The position numbers were made by a program, and so were the translations under genes. Source: Rhizopus arrhizus (taxonomy: Eukaryota > Mucoromycota > Mucoromycetes > Mucorales > Rhizopodaceae). From it: DNA of 64,000 bases. The stretch is taken from assembly GCA_024220505.1 (NCBI GenBank), contig JAKZZE010000009.1:1808001-1872000 (forward strand). The letters run 5' to 3'. The notes beneath the pieces were generated by a model. The model saw nothing but the letters and a program-made list of their open reading frames with translations. It was not told where the DNA came from and made no database searches. Shown here piece after piece: positions 51,562-63,067 of this stretch. Every line of letters begins with the position of its first letter. Position 1 is the first letter of the stretch.

Positions 51562-52248
51562 ATGTCAACAGCAGAGGAAAAGGCTTTAGCGGAACAACTT
51601 GTTGCAGAAGAGACAGAAAAGATCGATATTGTTGCTAAAGAATGGATTCAAGCAGAGTCAGAAAAAGAAGTGGTAAAATAAATATTCATTGTTACTTTCA
51701 ACATACATTAATATTATATACTATAGAAACGTATTCGAGATGTCGGCTCAAGTGTCATTCCACTAAAGGTTCTTTTTTACATAAAGCAATATGAAATTCA
51801 ATTTTGTTTATATGAACCCTTTATAGACGCTCAATTGTGGAATAATTCCCAACTTTGATAACAAGAAGCCAAAAGCTATCAATCGTATAGAATTAGATAC
51901 AAATGTTGATTTATCGAAAATTCAACAAATCATGGTGTCACCAGCCATTCCTTATCCGCATAAAGAACAATTTAATTATGTGAATGTATGCTTATTATTT
52001 CTACTATTACTCTAAAATGTTAACCCTTGATATATTAGTTAATTCTTGTCACCGGACAACCTATTCCATTTTTGGCTCCTTATCTTTATCAAACAAACTT
52101 AAAAGTGACACAACCAGAAAGAGAAGAAGACGGTCGTAAATATCCAAGTAAACAAATTGTGTTAAAGAATGATTTGAGAGAATACTTCTTAATCAACAAG
52201 AACGGTATTTGTGCTCGTTTTACTATTCATGAATATCACAATGTATAA
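51562..52248 (+). CDS. Hypothetical protein, 173 aa
   Basis: Four exons (51562-51672, 51727-51768, 51827-51985, 52039-52248), all phase 0, give 173 aa. All introns have good GT and AG sites, which supports the model. The first ~40 residues are a charged helix (EEKALAEQLVAEETEKIDIV). The rest looks like a compact beta-rich domain: TLNCGIIPNFDNKKPKAINR, then LILVTGQPIPFLAPYLYQT and KNDLREYFLINKNGICARFT. No signal peptide or membrane helix is seen. I do not recognise the family. It is followed 72 bp later by the HAD-type gene on the same strand. Confidence 0.65.
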
Positions 52249-52320
52249 ATAAATAAATAAATATAGAATGCGCCTGTGTAATTTGCTTTTTTTTTTATAT
52301 CTTTTATGTGCTGTTAAAAA

Positions 52321-53895
52321 ATGAAATACAGATTCACAACATACAATGAAATGACTCCTAAAGAAAGGGTTTGTTTTTATATAAACAATAACAGGGCAAT
52401 AAAAAAATAACAAATTGATCAATAGGGCATCTTGCAACGTCAATTTGAAGCTTCACGATTTGTAAACCATCCACCTCATTTACCACCCAGACGTTTAGCT
52501 GTATTCGACTTTGACAACACCTTGTTTTTCTCACCACAGCTCAGTCCAACCATTTGGCATTCCAGGATACGTTCATTAGTCACTGCCGAGAGTGTGTATG
52601 GACCTGGCTGGTGGCGTGATGTGCGCAGTCTAGAGCTTGGACCATTGGACGATCTCAAACAGACAGCTTGGAAAGGTTATTGGAATGAAGAGATTGTGAG
52701 TAAAGCACGTGCCTGTATACAAGATCCACATACAATGACTGTTGTCTTGACCGGTCGACGCCACCACCCTTTCAGCCCACTGGTTCCTACCATGCTGGAA
52801 GCCAAAGGTCTCAAATTTGACTTGATTGGCCTACGACCTGACCCTGAGGCCGTGTCAGAATATCGCTGGAAGGTCGATGGTAAGAACAAGGAGCTCAATT
52901 ATAACCTTTCCGCCTCTGTATTTCAGTCAACGATGCATTTTAAGCAATGCTTTCTTGTTAACATTCTTCATCACGTACCCACCATCAAGGAGATCACCAT
53001 GTGGGACGATCGTGTGGCTCATCTCAAACGTTTCAAGGACTTTTTGAACGCGCTTCGCCGTAAAAGATTGATTGATCGTAACAGGATAATAGAGGTACCC
53101 TCGCTTCGACCCAAATACAATCCAAAATGGGAGAAGGATGTGATGACGCGGATTGTTGAGACACATAACCTGGCATTGTTAGCTAGGAACTGCGGAAAGA
53201 CATATGGAAAGATAGATGATTCGCAACCAAGAGAAGAAGATCCTTTGAGCATGACGGAAAATTATTTGGGGTTCGTTCCAACCGCCGTGGCCACTAGTAT
53301 ACAGCTCAGTCAGGAAAGTATGGAGAGGTTAAAACAAACGTTTGAGCCCTTGTTTCAAGAATCAATGAAAAGATACGGACAAAAGACAACGATACATCCA
53401 GGGGCTGAGAGTCCCCTTTTCTTTGGAGATTTTGTTCAGTTGGAGTCTAACATTGTCCAATATTCTTGCTGTGGCAATTTAGACCAGCATGTTTCTCTTG
53501 ATATAGTGGGCATCTCACAAACATCCTCTAACCCTTGGTTACTCTTAAAGGTGGCTATAAAAGGAGCTAAACGAGGCAATCATTATCATATTTTGCCCTT
53601 GTGGTACAAACCCTCTGAAGAAGATCTCATTACAAGAAGAAGTCACCACTGGGTGGATCCTACCAATAGTCAAAAGATTCATATTGAGGGCAGGGTGGTT
53701 CATGAAAAGAGAATAACAGTTGTAGAGAGCACTCAAAGATGTGACTCGAGTAAGAAACAAAATATTGATCTTGATGAGGATGCGATACATGCCATCTTAA
53801 ATAGAGCAAGCATAAACTTGAAAAATCAAAATGATAGCATACACCACAAACGAGGTAGCATTACAAATAGTAATACTGATCATATAAAAAGATAA
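52321..53895 (+). CDS. HAD-superfamily 'Swiss army knife' RNA-repair-like protein
   Basis: Two exons (52321-52368, 52426-53895) give 505 aa, starting MKYRFTTYNEMTPKERGILQ. The first intron is needed because the long frame itself begins at a TTG. Residues 41-51 (AVFDFDNTLFF) are the HAD DxDxT nucleophile motif. SPTIWH, GPGWW, VVLTGRRHHPF and ITMWDDRVAHLKRF match the HAD_SAK_1 family of fungal/eukaryotic proteins predicted to act in RNA repair. The C-terminal half (~250 residues) has no recognised domain; it contains HYHILPLWYKP, which resembles a 2H-type His-x-His site only weakly. A possible extra in-frame intron at 52873-52926 is discussed in the findings. Confidence 0.82.
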
Positions 53896-54069
53896 AGCAT
53901 CATTAATTTATAAAAAAAAAATAAGAATAAACATTTATTATGCAATTAAAATGAAGAGGCAAGACATCTTTTTTTTTATTATTATTGTCATCTTTTTTAA
54001 TCCAAATGAGATTCACACATTTTTAAGAAGGAGGAGCTATTTACATTTTTATGGTGTTCACATAGATTT
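53896..54069. terminator. Convergent 3' spacer
   Basis: A 174-bp A/T-rich spacer between the HAD gene and the kinase gene, with AATAAA-like signals (gaataaac near 53925) that could end the HAD transcript. Confidence 0.4.
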
Positions 54070-56653
54070 CTATTCTATTATTGTTTGATTCTTCTTTAAA
54101 CGTTCAACTTCTTTTTTCAAAGCCTCATTTTCTTGAATCAACTTTTCTCTTTCCTTTGAAGAAGACAACAATAATTGCTGAAGATGATCTATAGTCGAGT
54201 TTATATCTGTTGAAATTTGTTGGTTATGTGAAGAAGGTGTTGTTCTATAATAAAATGACATAAGACATCATACCAATCAATTACGCATCATCATTCTTAT
54301 TTTACCTGATCTCATCGGTATGTACATAATTTGGTTTTTTGGTGTCAGAAAGAGTACGACCACGGGAAGGGGGTCCATATAATACAGGCAAGGTAGTGAG
54401 TAAGCCTTGAAGCATGTTCTTTTGAATCTCAGTTTGCTTAAGTAATGATTCCATATGGGAAAAAACCATATGTGGGAAATTAGGATCAATAATTCGATTT
54501 GCTTGACCTCTTGAAAGCGAATTAGATGGTGAAATGGCTGGTGAAGGTGCGACAGTGGATTGTGGAGAGTCATGATGGCTCGCTTTTTCTAATAATAATA
54601 AATAAAAACAGTGGTTAACATTGATAAATTACACATTTTTTTTTTTTTCATTACCAGAATCACTGGGTGTATTTGATCCACCTGTCAATTCAAATCTACC
54701 CTTTTTACGACATTCGGGTGGTAAGATAGACGGTGTAATTTCACAGCAGGGTCCAGCCACTGACTCTGGTTTCTCGATAGAAAACCGACTGATTTTGCCA
54801 TTATTATACATTGAGCATTCCCTCGAGTTTTCTCGCGTCAGAGGTATACTGTGAAAGGACTCTGTCGATGGTTGTTGTTGATTTGCGAGTGTGTTATGCT
54901 TGACTTCAAATCTTGATTTACGCTCCAGGGTACTATCCTGACTTGGTACACGAGAAATCGCCTTTACTTCTATATATTGAGAATCCTCTGAGGCAGGCGT
55001 GGTAGGACGTGTAGATGCTGGTGTTTGGTTGACACTAAAACGACCCTTTTTCACTTCACCATCATGGATCGTACTACCTTGTGTACTACTGCTGATACTA
55101 GATATTGTACCGTGTTGGCTAATTCCTAAACCAGTATAGGTTGCATCAACAGGAGTCGAAGCAGGAGGAGAATAAGAAGAAGGTGAGGAGGCATAAGGAT
55201 CAATGGAATGATCTCCAATCACAAATCTAGATTTCTTCAATGCAGCTGGTGTCTCGTTCAAGGGCTCGGTGATGATTGTTGGGGGTCGATCGCTCGCGTC
55301 TTTTACAGTGACCTCACCAAATGAAATGTGCTTTTTTTCGTTTGGACCAACGGATTTCATCCTTTCCGGTTTAGGTGGATCTTCCTTGAATTTGACAACT
55401 GATCTCATTCGTTCCATTGGGCGTACAGTTTCAGTTACAGCAGGAGCCACAGCCGATTTAGGTTCTACGTCTTCTTCAAAATTCCACTGCTGATCCGTTG
55501 TCACAACCGAGATATGTTTTTGAGGCAGCTTTTTATGGGGTCTTTGATCCAATGAGGGTACATACGCCAAGATAGATTTGACCAAGTAATCTCTTTTTTT
55601 GGCCAGCTTGAAAAACGGATGCTGAAGAAGCTTCTCGGCAGTGGGTCTCTTGACAGGGTCCTTTTGCAAACAGAGATCGATCATTTCTTTAAATGTCTTT
55701 GTGAACTTGTGCTTGCAGTTCTCCCTATCCAAAGTGGGTGGTGCATTCGAAATAGTCATCATCAAGACTTTCATCGGTGGATATTTAGCAAAAGGTGCAC
55801 GACCTGTAGCCAATTCAAGTGAGGTAATACCAAAGCTCCAGATATCAGCTTTATAATCATAACCGGCTTGTTCCATCACTTCGGGAGCCATCCAACAAGG
55901 AGTACCAACAAAGGTCTTTCTAACCTCATTGTTCTCTGTGAGTGAACTAGAGACACCAAAATCAGCCAAAAGAACAGTACCCTGATCATCCATAAGAAGG
56001 TTTCCTGCCTTGACATCGCGATGGATATGCCCATTCTTGTGCAAATAGATGAGACCCTCCAATGCCTGTTTTAGGATGGTGGCAATAGAGACTTCATCCA
56101 AACCCTCTGTGAAATAAGACTTCATGATGTCTAGACAAGAACCAGCAGCCAAGTAAGGAGTGACAATATAAAGCTTTGGTCCATTAACAAAGGAGCCATA
56201 CACCCTCAATACATTGGGATGCTTAGATAATGCCATCAAAGCTGTTTCACGCTGCAAACAAAGAAGAAAAAAAAAATTCAATGATCGTGTGCCAATTAAA
56301 CAAGAGATTGACTTACTCGAAGTTCATCGATTTGATTTCTTTCAAACATATCCAAATCAATGATTTTAATAGCTACCTTGATCTTCAATGGTTTATAAAT
56401 TGCTTCATAGACAACAGCCGAAGATCCATAGCCTATGAGTTATATGTTCAATATAAAAAGGTTGTCACTTATTCAATGAGAGAGAAGGGGGGGGGAATAT
56501 ACCAATAGGTTTTCCAATATCAAAATCTTCATATTTATTAGCCCAATTGGATTCAGATGCCAAATCTATTTCGGTGACAGGTAATTGTTTTTCACTGATA
56601 CTCATCGAACGATTCATCTGTTTTTGTTGAGCTTGAACAGGTGAGTTCGACAT
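54070..56653 (-). CDS. Ste20/germinal-centre protein kinase, OSR1/Fray type, with RFx(V/I) repeats
   Basis: Five exons (56503-56653, 56317-56432, 54655-56251, 54306-54588, 54070-54244) join in phase to give 773 aa. The kinase domain spans residues ~43-310: GKPIGYGSSAVVYEA (Gly loop), KVAIKIIDLD (ATP Lys), HRDVKAGN, DFGVSSSL and GTPCWMAPEVMEQ. That set of motifs is typical of the OSR1/SPAK/Fray branch of Ste20 kinases. The following ~250 residues are disordered and contain five RFx(V/I/L) motifs (see findings). A C-terminal helix (KEREKLIQENEALKKEVERL) is likely a coiled coil for dimerisation. I see no clear CCT domain, although a divergent one is not excluded. Possible roles are osmotic or polarity/septation signalling; substrates unknown. 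Confidence 0.93.
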
Positions 56654-59212
56654 GGGACACTTTTGTCGTCTGTGTAGATATCTAAAGAGTGGCTTTGGAG
56701 GGGAAGACTGTTGATTCTAAACTCTTATATTAAAAAACAAGTTAAAGAAAAATAGGTGTGTAAAAAGAAAGAGAATCTGTGCTTTTTTTTATATAAAAAA
56801 GGGAGAGAAAGAGAGAAAGAAAGAAAGAAAAAATAGATAAAAAAATAAAATAAAAAAATCAGATTGTCCAATTAAAAAATATTTTTTTTTATTTTTTCAG
56901 GCTTAAAAAATTATTCCCTAGAGTGCGAGAAATATATAGATGAATATATTTATCATTAATAATGCCACTCACGTATCATAAAATACACAAGAAAATAACA
57001 ATACAAAACAATACTGCATACAATTGGACCACAATGGAACAAAAACACATAAATGAAACTTGGTTGTCACACATACATAAATGATTTTTTGTGTATTTAT
57101 TTTTCTTTTTTGATACAACAATAAAAGCATAAACATCTGTGCTATATTTGTACTTTTTTTTTGTCATACAACGATCGGGTTCGACAGTTTCATTTTATTG
57201 AAGCCAATTAGGGAAATCTTGTGAGACTATTTTTTCTCTAAAAAATTTTGCTGATGAGAAAAAAAAGGCTGATAACATACTCACGGTGCCAATTAGCGGA
57301 TATTTAATTTTAATGGGCAGTATTAAGCCTAATTGGCAGATTACAAATTTCAATTAGATTAGTGTCCAAAAAGCTCAGGTATTTGACCTTCTATGATAAC
57401 GACATTGACCTGAAGAGATATATGAAGCTTTGACTGAAAAATCAAAAAAATGCATGTATAAAGCCATTAAGCTCCCTATACGAATGATAAAAAGAAGCTT
57501 TTTCTTAGATGATTAAACTATATAAAGTTGCATCAACCAGAAGAATGGTTGGTATTGATAGGCATACAGCTTAGGATTGATAAGAAGAAGAAGAAGAAGA
57601 AAAAAAAAAAAAAAAAAAAAAAAAAAGAGAGAGAGAGAGAGAAAGAGAAAATGCAAGTTGATCCCATATTATTGAAAAAATTTTGGTAGATTTGGAATGT
57701 GAATCTTTGCCGATTGTACTTGCAAGGACTGCAGTACTTTATTATTACATTTAATTAAGCTGCTTCATTTGAGTGAGATTGTTTAATATTTGATATTACT
57801 AGAATATTAACCATGGTCGTAGATGCATAATAAAAGCAACAGATTGAGTAGAATTGAATACACGTCCATTTATATATCAAAAGAAGTTCAAAAATAAAAC
57901 GAAAGGATAAAATAATAGCACTTTGTTAAGATTAAGAGTTAAATGTTGGAAACACATATTGTGAACAGATATAAGAAAATTGTTCAAAAGTTGACTGAAA
58001 ATTTAGTAGTACTGGTGGTTATTCAGAGCTGTTGCTTCAGAATGCAATCCAATGTTCTCACACGACTCTTTTTCTCTTGGTTCAAACTACTCTTGTGAAC
58101 TTGCTGTTTTTCACAGACTTCTTTTTTTGTATTCCCTGCTGTCTCCTGTGCTTTGTACATAGCTCTTGATCAACCGAATTTTCTTATAAACAAATGAAAA
58201 ACTATTTATTTCATTTCATACCACATCTTGATAAACATATCACTCCAAAGCACACCAATTGAACTGCTATTTCAGTAGAAGCTTTTGAATTCAACAGCAA
58301 AATTGCTATTCTATCATGAAATGTTTTTTGACTTGGATTTGCTAGTAAGATCTTTATGTGTATCATTTCGACCCGTAGTTGGAAAGAATCTTGCAAGAAA
58401 AAAAAAAAAAATAGATTGAACCCTTTTAATCAATTTATGGCATGTATTTTATCGCGTTTACCACAACAATTCCCTTTGTATCATTTAAGATTACTCGAGT
58501 TAATAACATAGAGTGCTGTAAAGAGCGTACATAATTTATACTATTTCAGATCTTATACCTTGTTGTTATATTCCAAATCGTAGCTTGTACTGATAGATTA
58601 TCTCTGTCATCCTTAGACAATAAAGAATTTCTAGAGAGTTATTGATCGTTTAAAATACTTGCTGGTTGTATTGGTCAAGAGAGAGAGAGAGAGAGAGTTT
58701 GAATCATGAAATTAACTGTATTGTTTCAAAACTGCGATTTTAAAAGGTCTGTTCAAATCATCCAGAAAGGGGCCCAATTATGCTTTTCCAGCTACAAGGA
58801 CTATTGTTGATATTCAATTATACCAATATTGGTCTAGATGAAATATATACACATACCTTTTTGATTTCTTATTCATTTGCACGCCAAAGAACAAGCTGAA
58901 ATTCAATTTGTTTTGGAAGGTTGTGATCCAATAAGATATCATCCTATTGAGATTTCTTGATTTTTGTTACCTTCAAAGTGTCCTAGGTTTTGAAAATTAG
59001 AAATAAAGATTTATGCTGCATGTACTGCAGCAGCATAAAAGCTCCAAGAAATCATCAAAAAAGTGTGTGTAACAAGTGACTTTCTTTGTCCGGGAACTGA
59101 AAAGTAAATGGAAAATTTTTTTTTTTCATTTTGCTTACCTTTAAATAAAGAAGTTTACGTTCCCTTTTTATTTTATTTTTTTTTCCTTTTTCTTTATAAA
59201 ATAATAAAAAAA
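56654..59212. other. Large intergenic region with a CAATTAG cluster and simple repeats
   Basis: About 2.6 kb lies between divergent genes: the kinase promoter on the left, eS4 on the right. Four CAATTAG/CTAATTG sites cluster at about 57204-57357. An AAG/A tract followed by GA repeats lies at about 57580-57645, and a second GA repeat at 58680-58697. No coding frame with recognisable character was seen; 56976-57167 and 58211-58396 (minus) have no domain. Confidence 0.4.
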
Positions 59213-60347
59213 ATGGTAAATAGTGAATAGATTATAAATTGAATATTCATCTCACTCTTATTTCAAATAGGCTCGTGGTCCCAAGAAGCATATGAAACGT
59301 TTAGCAGCTCCCAAGCACTGGATGCTTGACAAACTTTTGGGTAAGTTGTTTTGAAAGAGGTATAAGTTCACATGGTATACATCTCTAGAGGATGAATAAA
59401 AAATAAACAAAAGTCAAGCTCAACAATCCGAATATTATTGACGAGTTTTATTATAAACTGATGACATAAAAATACCATGTGGCTTATACTTTTTTTTTAA
59501 TTTCAAGTATTAATTTCTTATTTCAGGTTCTTATGCTCCCAAGCCTTCTTCTGGTCCTCACAAGACTCGTGAATGTTTGCCTTTGATTGTCTTTATCCGT
59601 AACCGTTTGAAGTATGCTCTCAACGGTCGTGAAGTTCAATCAATCTTGATGCAACGTTTGGTCAAGGTTGATGGTAAGGTCCGTACGGATTCTACCTTCC
59701 CTGCTGGTTTTATGGGTAAGTGAAAAGAGAGAGAAGAGGGTGTGGAAGTGAGTTTTATTGACGGCTAAGCTTTGACGAATCCCGGATGCTTTTTTTCTCC
59801 TTTACTTTAAATTGGTTTAACAGACGTTATTTCAATTGAAAAGACTGGTGAAAACTTCCGTCTCGTCTATGACGTTAAAGGTCGCTTTGCTGTTCATCGT
59901 ATTACCGACGAAGAGGCCAAGTACAAATTGTGCAAGGTCAAGAAGGTATTGATTGGTTCTAAGGGTGTTCCTTACATTACTACTCATGACGGTCGTACCA
60001 TTCGTTATCCTGATCCTTTGATCAAGACGAATGATACCATTCGTTTCAATATTGAAACTGGCAAGATTGAAGATTTTGTCAAGTTTGATGTGGGTAATAT
60101 TGTTATGGTTACTGGTGGTCGTAACATTGGTCGTGTTGGTCAATTGGTTCATCGTGAACGTCACATTGGTGGTTTCGAAATTGTTCACATCAAGGATGCT
60201 CTTGATCATGTCTTTGCTACTCGTATCTCCAACGTCTTCACTATCGGTCAAGGTAACAAGCCCTGGATCTCTCTTCCTAAGGGTAAGGGTGTCAAGCTCT
60301 CTATCACTGAAGAACGTGATCGTCGTAGAGCTGCTGCTGCTCAATAA
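59213..60347 (+). CDS. RPS4: 40S ribosomal protein eS4
   Basis: Four exons (59213-59215, 59271-59340, 59527-59715, 59824-60347) join in phase to give 261 aa, the family length. The first exon is the ATG alone, followed directly by a GTAAAT donor. The sequence then reads [80 protein letters not shown] and [20 protein letters not shown], a complete eS4. It belongs to the small ribosomal subunit. Codon use is strongly biased. The 170-codon antisense frame at 59832-60344 is a by-product of that bias. Confidence 0.97.
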
Positions 60348-60648
60348 GATTTTTTAAATAAAAAATCAGTTTGCATATGGAATCTCTCTCTCCCCATCCC
60401 CCCCTTCAATTCAAATATTTATTTTGTACATAAAGTAATTTTAAACATCAACATTTTGTCTTTCTTTTTTTTTTTACTGCATGGAGTTACAAATAATTCA
60501 TTATTGCGTCACATCGACTGATTTTTGAGCTCGGTGTGTGTAGTGAAACCTTATACATCATGAATGCATAAAAATAACCTTTCTTTTTATTTTCACGTCA
60601 TTTTTTTTTTTTTTTTTTTCTGTTGTTATTTTTTTTTTTTTTCATAAA
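60348..60648. other. Spacer between eS4 and the WD40 gene
   Basis: A 301-bp spacer of C-rich then T-rich tracts (60601-60642). Probably it holds the eS4 terminator and the WD40 promoter; no gene recognised. Confidence 0.4.
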
Positions 60649-62112
60649 ATGACAATAATTGATACAGAATGTATAACAGGGTATATTGAATGATGGTTTG
60701 ATATAATATATCTAATAAGATTTAGAAATTCAAATTTATTTGTTCATCAAAGACCAATAGTTCATGATCAAAAAGTGACTATTCATCACTGGTAAATAAT
60801 AATAATAAATAGCTGTAGATGAATGATATATATTCTTTAATAGGCAATTAAGAGACTTATTATTGACAGATAAACAATTTGGTGATGATATTATTCTTCC
60901 TACAGGACATGATATTTATAGAGTAAGAAGAGATTATTATTATTTTCACATATTAATCTATTCCAAAGTATAATCATATCACTGGACAAAGAGATTATTT
61001 ATTAAGAGATATTGGATATAATCCCACTTGTATGGCATCAGGGTATGATTTTAATATAAAACATATCATTTCATTATTTATATCCAAATTAGATTTGGTT
61101 ATTGGGCAGCAGGAGGACAACATGGTGATCTGACATTGAAAGATGTCAAGACACACTGGCAAATGTAATGATCTTTTTTAAACTTTCTTGTGTTTATATA
61201 TTTATTATTTAGGAGTATTAATTCAGCACCTGGATGTACTATCAATAATGGTTTATGCTTTTCTCGTTGCATGAATGGTGATATAAGATTGCTAGTATCA
61301 AATAATGATACCACAATTCGAGTATTTAGTGTACCAGATTTGAATTTAATAGACACATTAGACTTTAGGACAGCAGTTAATCACAGTAAGTTCAATGGCT
61401 TCTTTTTGATGTGTCATTAATATCTCTATAGCATCTGTCAGTCCGAATGGAAGGATGATGATTACTGTCGGAGATGATAATCGTGTATTACTATTTAGTA
61501 TTTCCTATTCAGGCAATTATGAATTAATTCAAACCATGGCAGGTAATAAAGAAAAGAAAAGAAAAAAAGAGTTATTAACCATGATTGATTAGTCTCAAAT
61601 GATGCCAATTTTTCTATAGCATGGAATCATACATCAGATAAATTTGCTGTTTCAAGTCAAGATGGATCTGTCCATGTATGGGATATTCGACATTCAAATC
61701 CTATTGCAAAATTCACTGGGGTTAATGTAAGCTAAAGAGATCACTCAAGAAAAGAATATTAAAGATAAAATAGTCATCTATTACAAAGGGTGCAGCAAGA
61801 TGTGTCAAATTTACACAGGCAGGAGCTATTGATCTATTGGCATTTACAGAGCATGTTTCACATGTTCATGTTGTAGATGCTCGTACATTTGATGGGCAGC
61901 AGACATTGAGAATTGGGTCTAATCGATATGATACACCTATTACAGGCCTCAGTTTTTCTGTGGATAGTAAAAATATGTTTGTAGGCAAGTATAGACATCT
62001 TTATTGTTATAAAATGATATTGAACATTAAAATAGGATTAGAGAATTCCATTTTAGATTTCAATATTGATACTGGCATAAGAAGAAGATTTCCTGGTGGT
62101 TTATTAATTTAA
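60649..62112 (+). CDS. WD40-repeat protein, role unknown
   Basis: About ten small exons starting MTIIDTECITG at 60649. The first part includes NLFVHQRPIVHDQKVTIHHW and QLRDLLLTDKQFGDD, a string seen in fungal WD40 proteins of unknown role. WD40 blades follow: CFSRCMNGDIRLLVSNNDTT, ASVSPNGRMMITVGDDNRV and SDKFAVSSQDGSVHVWDIRH. The last intron (61985-62035) is GC-AG and joins SVDSKNMFVG to LENSILDFNIDTGIRRRFPG. Predicted as a soluble beta-propeller protein without membrane segments. The exact junction after exon 1 has two candidate acceptors. It is not the G-beta type, and no partner can be named. Confidence 0.78.
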
Positions 62113-63067
62113 ATAGTCATTATTATTATTACATGTTGCAAAGTTAAAAATACATTTTCAATAAATTTAGATTTTTTCATCTTTTTTTTTTTTTTTTTTT
62201 TTTTTTATTAAGCCTTCATCACCAAAAAGATTATTCATCATTCTTTTTCATACAGTGGCAAAGTCTTAATAAGACAAGAGATATATCTTATCTCACCAAG
62301 AAAAGAAAAAAAAAAAGCAATAAAATTGATAAAATTCAATTTAAAATAAGTAAAATATCAATTGATCTTTTTGCTGCTATTTCTTTTCTTTTTATTGTAC
62401 TCTGAAATAAACAATTATTTACTAGCATAAACCAAGGTGTTGGTATGTACTTCTATATTTGGACTTGTAATTTTTTGGGAAACAAAAGTAAAGGAGAGTG
62501 AGTTTAAGCTTTCTTGTAGCACATAGCTTAGGATCGACAAGGTTGCATGATTTTAGTGATAGTTTTTAAAGAATGATTGGCTATGTTTATACGTTTTATG
62601 ATTGGATTTGTATTAAATATTGATCTTTATCCTTGTGCATCAAATACCAATCAACAGTACCTCCCTCCCAATTGTTAAAGTAAAAAAAAAGGGGGGGAGT
62701 TCAGAATCAATAGTGTAAAAGAAGGTCATTAAATTAAATGTTGTTATTTCTGAATGAAATAAGCAAATGATCCAAGTGTTTAGCTTATAATTTAAAAGAA
62801 TACATAAAATAAACTTTCTTTTTAAATGAAAACTTTAGTGTTTCATACAATTAGAGATTCATCGGAGTTGGTAGAATGTACCTCTTTTGGAAGTAGGGGG
62901 GTTTATGCTATACACGAAAATCTGGCAATGACTATGAAATCACCGATATTAGTTGACTTTTTATTTATTTATTTTTTTTTTTTGCTATCCTTGCTCTTAA
63001 AATCAATCATCGGTATTTTTTTTTTCTCCTTCTTTTTTACAATCTTTTTTTTTTTATAAAGAATTAA
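62113..63067. other. Intergenic region upstream of the velvet gene
   Basis: A 955-bp spacer, T-rich at both ends (62180-62206 and 62970-63060), with a G7 run near 62692. The pyrimidine-rich 100 bp before the velvet ATG are probably its leader. The 77-codon plus frame at 62826-63059 is Phe-rich and not called. Confidence 0.4.

Noticed and set aside
57165..57195. GGTTCGA-like string considered as a tRNA T-loop
   Set aside because: No acceptor stem, anticodon arm or A box could be paired around it; no tRNA gene was found elsewhere by eye.
59832..60344. 170-codon antisense open frame across eS4
   Set aside because: Same cause: strongly biased codons of a ribosomal protein gene; the product is Thr/Asn-rich with no recognisable fold.
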